Source: an uncultured Ruminococcus sp. | GTDB taxonomy: Bacteria; Bacillota; Clostridia; Oscillospirales; Ruminococcaceae | Assembly: GCA_900539095.1 (NCBI GenBank) | Contig: UQAR01000065.1 | Span: forward strand, 1 to 11,385 | Length of the DNA: 11,385 bases | Reading direction: 5' to 3' | Shown here: in pieces, positions 5,786 to 11,385 of the stretch | Numbering within the stretch: position 1 is the first letter of the stretch | Layout: each line of letters starts with the position of its first letter | Program-made: the position numbers and the translations under genes | The notes under the pieces: model-generated | Databases searched by the model: none | The model's input: only the letters and a program-made list of their open reading frames with translations | Told to the model about the DNA's origin: nothing

Positions 5786-7081
5786 CTATCTGGTCACATT
5801 AAATGCACCCATTTGTGGGTAAACTGCACTTTCGCCAAGCTCCTCTTCAATTCTGAGCAGCTGGTTATACTTTGCTACACGCTCACTTCTGCTTGGTGCA
5901 CCTGTCTTTATCTGGCAGGTATTGAGAGCAACTGCAAGGTCAGCGATAGTTGTATCGGCAGTTTCGCCTGAACGGTGTGAAGAAATCGCTGTATAGCCTG
6001 CCTTATGAGCCATTTTGATAGCCTCGAGAGTTTCGGAAACTGAGCCTATCTGGTTAAGCTTGATAAGGATAGAGTTGCCGCAGCCGAGGCTGATGCCCTT
6101 TGCAAGTCTTTCTGTATTTGTTACGAACAGGTCGTCGCCAACGAGCTGTACCTTGCCGCCAAGTTCCTTAGTGAGCAGCTGCCAGCCCTCCCAGTCCTCT
6201 TCGTCGAGAGCGTCCTCGATAGAGATGATAGGATACTTTTCAACAAGCTTTTTCCAATGCTCGATAAGTTCGGCAGAGGTGAACTTTGTGCCGGCCTTTG
6301 GCAGAACATACTCGCCTTTCTTTGAGCCTTTCCACTCGCTTGATGCGGCGTCCATAGCTATCATGAAGTCCTTGCCAGGCTCATAGCCTGCGTTCTTAAC
6401 TGCCTCAAGGATATACTGGATAGCCTCTTCATCGCTTGCGAGGTCAGGTGCAAAGCCGCCCTCGTCGCCTACAGAAGTAGCAAGTCCCTTTGATTTAAGC
6501 AGTGCAGCAAGAGCGTGGAAGACCTCTGCACACCAACGGAGAGCCTCCTTAAAGCTTGGTGCACCAACAGGCATTATCATAAACTCCTGAACGTCAACAG
6601 TATTTGCGGCATGAGCACCGCCGTTAAGGATATTCATCATTGGAACAGGAAGTCTGTTTCCTGAAATGCCGCCGAGGAATCTATAGAGAGGGATATCCAG
6701 AGAGATAGATGCAGCTCTTGCGGCAGCGATAGAAACTGCGAGGATAGCGTTTGCACCGAGGTTTGATTTATCCTTAGTGCCGTCAGCCTTTATCATAGCC
6801 TTATCAACAGCATATATATCAGATGCGTCAAGTCCGCAGACAGCGTCATTTATAGCGGTATTGATATTCTCAACGGCTTTTGTAACGCCCTTTCCGCCAT
6901 ATCTGCCCTTATCGCCGTCACGCAGCTCAAGAGCCTCAAACTCGCCTGTTGACGCACCGCTTGGTGCAGTACCTCTGCCCACTGTACCGTCTGCGAGATA
7001 GACCTCAGCCTCAACGGTTGGGTTTCCTCTGGAATCCAAAATTTCACGTCCGACTACTTTTACGATCTCAAGATAGTTCAT
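5786..7081 (-). CDS. eno: Enolase (phosphopyruvate hydratase)
   Basis: This glycolytic enzyme converts 2-phosphoglycerate to phosphoenolpyruvate in the cytoplasm; in many bacteria it is also part of RNA-decay complexes. At 431 aa it is full length. The enolase signature LIKLNQIGSVSET runs from 338, with the catalytic base Lys341 and the second catalytic residue Glu207 in GDEGGF. The metal ligands are Asp244 (AMDAASSE), Glu289 (SIEDALDE) and Asp316 (GDDLF). SGAST at 41-45 is the mobile active-site loop and SHRSGE at 368-373 binds substrate. Residues 154-160 read GGAHAAN, where many enolases have GGAHADN. AGGAG at 7090-7094 is 8 nt before ATG 7081. The gene is monocistronic, with a promoter, paired operator-like palindromes and a structured leader that all suggest regulation beyond simple housekeeping. 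Confidence 0.98.
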   Translation of the reverse strand: MNYLEIVKVVGREILDSRGNPTVEAEVYLADGTVGRGTAPSGASTGEFEALELRDGDKGRYGGKGVTKAVENINTAINDAVCGLDASDIYAVDKAMIKADGTKDKSNLGANAILAVSIAAARAASISLDIPLYRFLGGISGNRLPVPMMNILNGGAHAANTVDVQEFMIMPVGAPSFKEALRWCAEVFHALAALLKSKGLATSVGDEGGFAPDLASDEEAIQYILEAVKNAGYEPGKDFMIAMDAASSEWKGSKKGEYVLPKAGTKFTSAELIEHWKKLVEKYPIISIEDALDEEDWEGWQLLTKELGGKVQLVGDDLFVTNTERLAKGISLGCGNSILIKLNQIGSVSETLEAIKMAHKAGYTAISSHRSGETADTTIADLAVALNTCQIKTGAPSRSERVAKYNQLLRIEEELGESAVYPQMGAFNVTR

Positions 7082-7104
7082 AATATAAGCTCCTTTTTAA
7101 TATT

Positions 7105-7177
7105 ATGCAGACCACCCGAACGCACCACCATTCGGGCTGACGACATTTCGCTCTTGTCATCATAGAGAAGTCTGCAT
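7105..7177 (-). ncRNA. Structured 5' leader of enolase mRNA, putative three-way junction
   Basis: On the transcript (minus strand) the outer stem ATGCAGAC/GTCTGCAT (8 bp, ends 7177 and 7105) closes a junction of two hairpins. The first is GATGACA/TGTCGTC (7 pairs, one G-U) with a 9-nt loop; the second is CCCGAA/TTCGGG (6 bp) with a 10-nt loop. The structure ends 10 nt before the AGGAG site. There is no U run, so control of translation or mRNA stability is likelier than attenuation. I do not recognise it as a named RNA class; base pairing is from reading, not from an energy calculation. Confidence 0.55.
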
Positions 7178-7192
7178 GATTTATTCTCACTA

Positions 7193-7210
7193 GGTTAGTA
7201 TTTACTAACC
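7193..7210. promoter_or_regulatory. Operator-like palindrome at the enolase transcription start
   Basis: GGTTAGTATTTACTAACC is a perfect 18-bp palindrome with core GTTAG-N6-CTAAC. It covers about +1 to +18 of the predicted transcript, a classic repressor position. In RNA it would also form a 7-bp hairpin at the very 5' end of the message. Confidence 0.65.
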
Positions 7211-7216
7211 TTATTT

Positions 7217-7245
7217 ATTGTATCATGCAAAACAGCTTATGTCAA
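7217..7245 (-). promoter_or_regulatory. Enolase promoter
   Basis: On the minus strand a perfect TTGACA (7240-7245) and TACAAT (7217-7222) are 17 bp apart, giving a start near 7210 and a leader of about 130 nt. Confidence 0.85.
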
Positions 7246-7250
7246 TCTTA

Positions 7251-7266
7251 GTTAGCCCAGTCTAAC
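7251..7266. promoter_or_regulatory. Second operator-like palindrome upstream of the enolase -35 box
   Basis: GTTAG-CCCAGT-CTAAC has the same half-sites and the same 6-bp spacing as the palindrome at 7193-7210. It lies 5 bp upstream of the -35 hexamer; the two centres are 57 bp apart. Other than these two, I saw no GTTAG-N6-CTAAC site in the window. Confidence 0.6.
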
Positions 7267-7466
7267 GCATTTCATATATACGCACAAATGCGGCATACAC
7301 ATTTGGTGCTGATATTGTGGTTTTATACAATGGATAAGCCTTATGAAACTTCTCGTGGATTATTATGGGCAGGGATAGGGGAAATATACGGTGGTGCAAG
7401 ATTTACTGTTCGGGCTGCTCAATTTTCTCGCACGCAAATCTTACACATATAACAACACAATGTATG
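7267..7466. other. Intergenic stretch without a recognised feature
   Basis: Between the enolase control region and the repeat block I see no gene with a ribosome binding site, no terminator and no RNA gene. A 54-codon open frame starts at ATG 7288 on the plus strand but lacks a ribosome binding site and resembles nothing I know. Confidence 0.5.
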
Positions 7467-7728
7467 TGTAGGGGCGAACAGCGTTCGCCCGTCGAAGAAA
7501 TAAAAACACGGTTACAATTTTTTCCGATAATTGCAAAAACTATCATATCGAATCTGTAGGGGACGGCGTCCTCGACGTCCCGATACTCCTCGCCCACAGA
7601 ATTATTGGAGAATATCAAAACAAAGCACCACATAATAATCCAACATCAAAGATATGACAACCTCGGCACTGTACCTCCGAACGGGACGCCCATTTCTGTG
7701 AAACAGAAATTGCGTTGCTCCCCTACAG

Positions 7729-7779
7729 TTCTAATTTGTACAAGTTCTGAGCACGGGCGAACGCTGTTCGCTCCTACAG
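7729..7779. repeat. 51-bp palindromic insertion inside copy B
   Basis: Compared with copy A, 51 bp are added between the core and the second module. They are flanked by the direct repeat CCTACAG (7722-7728 and 7773-7779) and contain the inverted repeat GCGAAC-GCT-GTTCGC. The palindrome resembles the end pieces at 2239-2253 and 7467-7490, so the repeat family seems to have inserted into itself. Confidence 0.7.
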
Positions 7780-7851
7780 ATCGTTCGGGATAGTTTGTCG
7801 TGCCGCAAAATCGCTACGCTCTTTGCGGGGTTACGTTGTGCTGGAGGATAG

Positions 7852-7889
7852 AAAAAGCGGTGTAGAGTCTTATGCTCCGACACCGCTTT
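7852..7889 (-). terminator. Terminator-like hairpin within the insertion
   Basis: AAAGCGGTGT (7854-7863) pairs perfectly with ACACCGCTTT (7880-7889), with an inner GAG/CTC pairing. Five U follow on the minus strand, so it can terminate transcripts of the response-regulator gene 203 nt after its stop. On the plus strand the T tract is interrupted (TTTGTTTT). Confidence 0.75.
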
Positions 7890-7940
7890 GTTTTAATTAC
7901 TACTTTGTCTTTCTTTTTTATACTTTTCTGCACCGCTTGG

Positions 7941-7996
7941 TAGGCTTACGCCTATTGAGGCTCTGCCTCAAACTCCGCTTAGGGCTTTGCCCTAAG
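7941..7996. repeat. Array of three short near-perfect hairpins
   Basis: Three hairpins occur within 56 bp: TAGGC-TTAC-GCCTA (7941-7954), TTGAGGC-TCT-GCCTCAA (7955-7971) and CTTAGGGC-TTT-GCCCTAAG (7978-7996). The last two share a GGC-TYT-GCC apex. None is followed by a T run, so they are not terminators. Confidence 0.75.
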
Positions 7997-8091
7997 AACC
8001 CACAAGCCCTCTAACGCCGGGCCCCCGCCTGCGTTTTATCTCTCGCTACGCTCGGTGCTTGTGCACAACTTTGGTCTGCTATGCCAATTCC

Positions 8092-8817
8092 TCATTTATT
8101 TCTACCACCAAAATAAAAACTCAACTGCTTTTCTGCCAATGCCTCTCTATTCGCTCTGCTCACAGGTATCGTTTTCCCATTCTTCAATGTCAAGTGGTCT
8201 GCCTGATACGATTTCACATACAGCAGATTTACCACATACGACTGGTGGACTTTACAAAATCTATCGTCCTCCAATCTATTCATCACGTTCTCCAACGTAT
8301 CATAAAACTTATAGCTATCACGCTCCGTGACAAGGTGCACGACCCTTTTCTCGCTCTCAAAATACATTATATCCTCGCTGTCCACCTGATGCACGCTTTG
8401 TTTGAACTTGAATGAAAACCTGCTCCTCTCCCTATGATACACCCTCACATACTTGGCAAGCACCTCGTCCACTGCCTCGTCTGTAAATGGTTTCACCAGA
8501 AAATTCATCACGTCATGCTCGAAAAGTCTGCCTGCATACTCCGCTTTTGCTGATATGAACACTATCCTCATTCGCTCGTTGCCGTACTTATTTCTCACAA
8601 GGTCAACGGCGTCTATTCCGTTAAGCTCTTCAAGCTCTATATCCATAAAAAGCAGGTCAAAGTTCCTGCCTCTGTCAAGTGAACTGCAAAAGCTTTCGCC
8701 GCTGTAATACACGGCTGTATCCACGTTCACTCCCCTTTTCACTGCCGACGCCGCCAGTGCTTTTTCAAGCTGTGTGCACACCTGCGGATTATCATCAACC
8801 AAAGCCACCTTTATCAT
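8092..8817 (-). CDS. Two-component response regulator, LytTR (AlgR/AgrA) family
   Basis: A transcription regulator with an N-terminal receiver and a C-terminal LytTR DNA-binding domain, 241 aa. Receiver (about 1-120): acidic pair Asp8-Asp9, phosphoacceptor Asp59 in LLFMDIEL, Ser89 in FISAK and Lys109 in FLVKPF are all in place, so it should be phosphorylated. LytTR domain (about 135-235): FKFKQSVHQVDSEDIMYFES, then FCKVHQSYVVNLLYV and the KTIPVSR strand, typical of the family. Such regulators usually control peptide signalling, bacteriocin or cell-envelope genes, but no histidine kinase, peptide or exporter gene is in view, so it is an orphan here. GAGGTG at 8823-8828 is 5 nt before ATG 8817. 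Its TGA stop is the first triplet of a dispersed repeat. Confidence 0.93.
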   Translation of the reverse strand: MIKVALVDDNPQVCTQLEKALAASAVKRGVNVDTAVYYSGESFCSSLDRGRNFDLLFMDIELEELNGIDAVDLVRNKYGNERMRIVFISAKAEYAGRLFEHDVMNFLVKPFTDEAVDEVLAKYVRVYHRERSRFSFKFKQSVHQVDSEDIMYFESEKRVVHLVTERDSYKFYDTLENVMNRLEDDRFCKVHQSYVVNLLYVKSYQADHLTLKNGKTIPVSRANREALAEKQLSFYFGGRNK

Positions 8818-8853
8818 TTCTGCACCTCTTCTATACTTTTTCTCTTATTTATC

Positions 8854-8882
8854 ATTATATCAAACACAAAAAATAAAATCAA
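8854..8882 (-). promoter_or_regulatory. Promoter of the LytTR regulator gene
   Basis: On the minus strand TTGATT (8877-8882) and TATAAT (8854-8859) are 17 bp apart. Together with the terminator at 8911-8939 this separates the regulator from the GH13 gene upstream. Confidence 0.75.
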
Positions 8883-8910
8883 GTGGGCTGTCAAAAATTT
8901 ATATGTACAG

Positions 8911-8939
8911 AAAAACGGACGGATATCCTCCGTCCGTTT
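8911..8939 (-). terminator. Terminator of the GH13 gene
   Basis: An 11-bp perfect stem, AAACGGACGGA (8913-8923) with TCCGTCCGTTT (8929-8939), and a 5-nt loop. On the minus strand it continues into five U (the A run at 8911-8915). It lies about 30 nt after the GH13 stop. Confidence 0.9.
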
Positions 8940-8970
8940 CACTGTATATCTGTACTATTATTTGTACACT

Positions 8971-10509
8971 TTATTCTTCTATGAAAACGGCTGCCGAACC
9001 TTTCACTGTAAGCTTGCCGTTTTCAAGACTTGCACCGTGACCAACGGTATAGACTATCTTGCCGCTGATATCATCAAGCACCGCTGTTTTATCAGAAGGA
9101 TTTATCACCGCAAGTATGCTCTGCTGTTCATTTTTACGTCTATACACCAGTGGATATCCGTCTGAGATGAACTCTATCTCTCCACGGCTTTGGAGTGCAG
9201 GATTATGCTGCCTGAAATTGATAAGAGCCTTGACCTCACTTCTCAGAGAGGTACTGTCTTTAGACTGGCTCTCGGCGTCAGGACGGTCGCTGCTGCTGTC
9301 AAGGGGTACATAGAGCTTTTCTGCCGCTGCTGATGAAAAGCCTGCGTTCAGACCCTTGTTCCACTGCATTGGCGAACGTGAACCTGTTCTGCCATAGCCG
9401 CCCTCCACAGAGGTCAGACCCTCGACATATCTCATGCCTATCTCGTCGCCATAGTAGATAAACGGTGCACCAGGCATTGTGAGCAGGAATGCAAATGCCA
9501 CACGCATTTCGTCTGTATCCAGGTTGCGTGCAAGTCTGTCCATATCGTGGTTGCCTGACGGGATACAGATAAGACCCTTGCCGTCGGTCTTGGCGTAATT
9601 TGTCTTATAAGCCTCCACGAACTCCTTTGCAGTACCCTTGCCACGCTTTGAGAAATAAGGCTCTTCGCAGCGGAAGAGGTCGTTATAATGTGACGGGCCG
9701 AAATGCAGCAGGAAGTCCATATGGAAACCGCCGATTATTGATTTATCAGGCTCGCCCCACTCAGACACCATAGCGGCATATGGGAACTCCTTATCGAGGA
9801 ACTCTCTCACGTTCTGCCAAAGGGCGATAGTGCCCTTGCCATTCTCGTCATTTTTCACCAGTGAGCCGGCCATATCCACTCTGAAACCGTCCGCACCGGC
9901 ACTGAGCCAAAAACGCATTATATCCTTGAGAGCCTCAAGAGTAGCTCTTGGACCTTCGTCATTCATAGACTGCTGCCACTTTTTATCAGGGTTTGGCTTA
10001 TAGTAGCCGTAATTGAGGGCAGGCTGGTGCGAGAAGAAGTTCACGGCACAAGAGCCGTCCCTGTCGGAGATGCCACGGATACTAGCCATGCCGTCAGGCT
10101 CAGTCCAAATGCTGTCAGTCCACACATAGCGGTCGGTGAACTCATTTTTCTCGGCTTTCATGGACTCTTTGAACCACTTATGGGTAACGGCTGTATGACC
10201 CGGCACGAGGTCGAGGAGGACGTGCATACCACGCTTATGAGCCTCGTTAAAAAGCTCCACCAAGTCCTCGTTAGTGCCGTAACGTGGTGCGACGGTATAG
10301 TAGTCCTCCACGTCATAGCCTGCGTCACCGAAAGGTGATTTAAAGCATGGGTTTATCCAAATAGCGTTACAGCCCAGTTCGCAGATATAGTCGAGCTTTT
10401 CTGTAATGCCCTTGATATCGCCGATACCGTCGGCATTTGTGTCGTTGAACGACTGTGGATAGATCTCATAAAAGACTGCGTTATCGAGCCACTGTGGTTG
10501 TTTTGTCAT
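8971..10509 (-). CDS. GH13 alpha-amylase-family glycoside hydrolase, intracellular
   Basis: It acts on alpha-glucans or oligosaccharides with a retaining mechanism; activity could be alpha-glucosidase, maltodextrin hydrolysis or transglycosylation. The 512-aa protein has no signal peptide, so it works on imported sugars. The (beta/alpha)8 barrel begins VFYEIYPQSF at 12-21 and shows the four conserved regions: region I DLVPGH at 100-105, region II GADGFRVDMA with nucleophile Asp212, region III MVSEWGEP with acid/base Glu250, and region IV PSGNHD with His321-Asp322. Region I has Gly where most members have Asn before the His, probably a subfamily trait. A small beta-domain follows (about 430-512). 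AGGAGGT at 10516-10522, 6 nt before ATG 10509, is near ideal. An AraC-family gene lies 159 bp upstream on the same strand and is the likely regulator. Confidence 0.93.
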   Translation of the reverse strand: MTKQPQWLDNAVFYEIYPQSFNDTNADGIGDIKGITEKLDYICELGCNAIWINPCFKSPFGDAGYDVEDYYTVAPRYGTNEDLVELFNEAHKRGMHVLLDLVPGHTAVTHKWFKESMKAEKNEFTDRYVWTDSIWTEPDGMASIRGISDRDGSCAVNFFSHQPALNYGYYKPNPDKKWQQSMNDEGPRATLEALKDIMRFWLSAGADGFRVDMAGSLVKNDENGKGTIALWQNVREFLDKEFPYAAMVSEWGEPDKSIIGGFHMDFLLHFGPSHYNDLFRCEEPYFSKRGKGTAKEFVEAYKTNYAKTDGKGLICIPSGNHDMDRLARNLDTDEMRVAFAFLLTMPGAPFIYYGDEIGMRYVEGLTSVEGGYGRTGSRSPMQWNKGLNAGFSSAAAEKLYVPLDSSSDRPDAESQSKDSTSLRSEVKALINFRQHNPALQSRGEIEFISDGYPLVYRRKNEQQSILAVINPSDKTAVLDDISGKIVYTVGHGASLENGKLTVKGSAAVFIEE

Positions 10510-10558
10510 GGTATTACCTCCTGAATTTTTGTTTACTTATGGTTTTATTTTCGGACGG

Positions 10559-10636
10559 TCGGGCAAGTTTCTTCTGCCGCAAAATCGCTCCGCTCGGTAC
10601 TTGTGCACAACTCTGTTCAGCTATGCCAATTCCTCA
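10559..10636 (-). repeat. Dispersed modular repeat, copy D (core only)
   Basis: A 78-bp copy of the core, about 90 percent identical to copy A by eye, in the same orientation as the flanking genes. It starts 32 bp after the AraC stop codon and fills half of the AraC-GH13 gap. The second module and end piece are absent. No clear promoter for the GH13 gene is visible between this repeat and its start, so the gene may be transcribed from upstream. Confidence 0.85.
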
Positions 10637-10668
10637 TTCCTCACTCTCTCCTCACTTAACTCCGCTCT

Positions 10669-11385
10669 TCACACCATACTCCGAAACTCCGTCGGTGTTT
10701 TCCCAAAATGCGTTTTGAATCTCTTCATGAACCCATACTCATTACTATATCCGCACCTCTCGGCAACTTCCCTTACGCTTAGGTTCGTGGTCGCCAAAAG
10801 CTGGCTTGCTCTCTCCATTCGTGCATTTATCACGTCCGTCATGACGTTCACCCCGAATATTTTCTTATACAAATGCTGAAACCCCGAACGGCTTATGCCC
10901 ATATCCTCCGCCAGACTTCCCACGTCTGCGATATTCTCAGGCATAGCATATATGCTCGCTCTCAGCTGCATGAATCTGCTGTTGCGGTCGGTCACGCTGC
11001 ATGAATTATTGTCGCTGCACTTCAGCTGTCTGCTGAGTTTGAGCAGGAATATCTCAAAATAGTGCCTTACCACTTCCTCGTGCTCGTCCTTCATAAGCTG
11101 GTGCTCATACGCCACCGACCGCATTATTTGGCTCAGCTCGTCGATGTTTCCAAGGTAGACTATGGTATCCCGTGGTATGCCCAGTCGGTCGAACTTTTCT
11201 CTGTCACCTTGCTCGTAGTTGAAATACAGCCAGTCGTCTGTATAATACTCCTCTGCGGCGTGATAGCTCACAGGCGTATCAGGCGAAAGCAGCAGAAAAG
11301 AATTTTTCTCCGCCTTTTGCTCCTTGCCGTTTATCACGAAAACCGACGGCTCTTTTATAAGAAGTATCAGCGGACAACCTGCACC
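10669..11385 (-). CDS. AraC-family transcriptional regulator (partial, N-terminus beyond the window)
   Basis: The reading frame stays open to the window edge; a GTG at 11337 is an internal codon, because 16 sense codons in frame precede it without a stop. The visible 238 residues comprise part of an N-terminal sugar-sensing cupin-type domain (including LLLSPDTPVSYHA) and a complete C-terminal AraC DNA-binding domain. Its first helix-turn-helix is around VGSLAEDMGISRSGFQHLYKKIFG, and its second, VREVAERCGYSNEYGFMKRFKTHFGKTPTEFR, ends in the family's hallmark. It lies upstream of the GH13 gene in the same direction, so it probably responds to an oligosaccharide and controls that gene and any transporter further on. 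Ligand and target remain inference. Confidence 0.92.
   Translation of the reverse strand, partial: GAGCPLILLIKEPSVFVINGKEQKAEKNSFLLLSPDTPVSYHAAEEYYTDDWLYFNYEQGDREKFDRLGIPRDTIVYLGNIDELSQIMRSVAYEHQLMKDEHEEVVRHYFEIFLLKLSRQLKCSDNNSCSVTDRNSRFMQLRASIYAMPENIADVGSLAEDMGISRSGFQHLYKKIFGVNVMTDVINARMERASQLLATTNLSVREVAERCGYSNEYGFMKRFKTHFGKTPTEFRSMV

Larger units (their letters stand above)
7821..8052. mobile_element. 232-bp insertion splitting the repeat core, non-coding
   Basis: TCGCTACGCT occurs at 7811-7820 and again at 8043-8052. Removing one copy and the 222 bp between restores an uninterrupted 78-bp core like the two others in the window. The insert holds a terminator-like hairpin (7852-7889) and three short hairpins (7941-7996) but no convincing gene. 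It has no clear terminal inverted repeats, so the mechanism (miniature element or recombination between short repeats) is open. Confidence 0.65.
7467..8094 (-). repeat. Dispersed modular repeat, copy B (interrupted)
   Basis: This is the reverse-orientation counterpart of 2015-2260. The core begins at 8094, where its first three bases are the TGA stop of the response-regulator gene, runs to 8053, is broken by an insertion, and continues 7820-7785. The two parts add to exactly 78 bp. The 90-bp second module is 7639-7728 (79 of 90 bases equal copy A by eye) and the 32-bp end piece is 7467-7498 (29 of 32 equal). An extra hairpin unit, GGGACG/CGTCCC at 7560-7581 after CTGTA, lies in the middle. 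Confidence 0.82.

Noticed and set aside
7288..7452. A 54-codon plus-strand open frame (with an internal ATG at 7330) in the enolase upstream gap.
   Set aside because: No ribosome binding site, no recognisable motif, and an odd composition; most likely chance.
7467..8094. Possible CRISPR array or attachment site in the repeat-rich gap.
   Set aside because: Repeat units differ in length and orientation with no regular spacers; no cas gene or integrase is in view.
8971..10509. GH13 enzyme as an inactive paralogue because region I reads DLVPGH rather than the usual form with Asn-His.
   Set aside because: The catalytic Asp212, Glu250 and Asp322 are present, so the change looks like a subfamily feature, not loss of activity.

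Overview
The window looks like an end piece of a metagenomic or draft contig from a gut Clostridia of the Oscillospirales, most probably a Ruminococcus-like species. This is inferred from moderate GC, strong AGGAGG-type ribosome binding sites, TTGACA/TATAAT promoters, the protein families present and the Ruminococcaceae style of the intergenic repeats; no marker gene fixes the species. The first 25 bases are not genomic: they match the Nextera transposase adapter, so the contig starts there. The right end cuts through a gene.

Layout. Plus strand, left: a divergent ribose-phosphate pyrophosphokinase (103-1248) with its terminator, then an IspD/TarI-type cytidylyltransferase (1320-2030). A repeat-filled gap and a terminator separate these from a minus-strand AAA+ ATPase of the DUF815 type (2358-3548). 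This diverges from a cytoplasmic SGNH/GDSL hydrolase (3759-4865), followed by a small two-helix membrane protein with a C-terminal zinc ribbon (4964-5335) and a tRNA-Lys(UUU) (5521-5596), the last two each with its own promoter and terminator. The right half is all minus strand: enolase (5786-7081), a 1-kb gap with nested repeats, a LytTR response regulator (8092-8817), a GH13 alpha-glucan-active enzyme (8971-10509) and an AraC-family regulator cut by the window edge (10669-11385).

Functionally this is mostly housekeeping (PRPP synthesis, glycolysis, tRNA) with accessory carbohydrate genes. The AraC gene lies directly upstream of the GH13 gene on the same strand, which suggests local control of alpha-glucan use. 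The LytTR regulator has no histidine kinase in view.

No defence system, CRISPR array or prophage is visible. The two most unusual things are non-coding. First, the enolase control region has two copies of one operator-like palindrome (GTTAG-N6-CTAAC), one just upstream of the -35 box and one at the predicted transcription start. These precede a leader RNA that can fold into a three-way junction ending 10 nt before the ribosome binding site. Second, a dispersed modular repeat has a 78-bp core present three times, always just behind a gene's 3' end and in that gene's orientation. One copy is split by a 232-bp insertion flanked by a 10-bp direct repeat, and two copies carry a conserved 90-bp second module.
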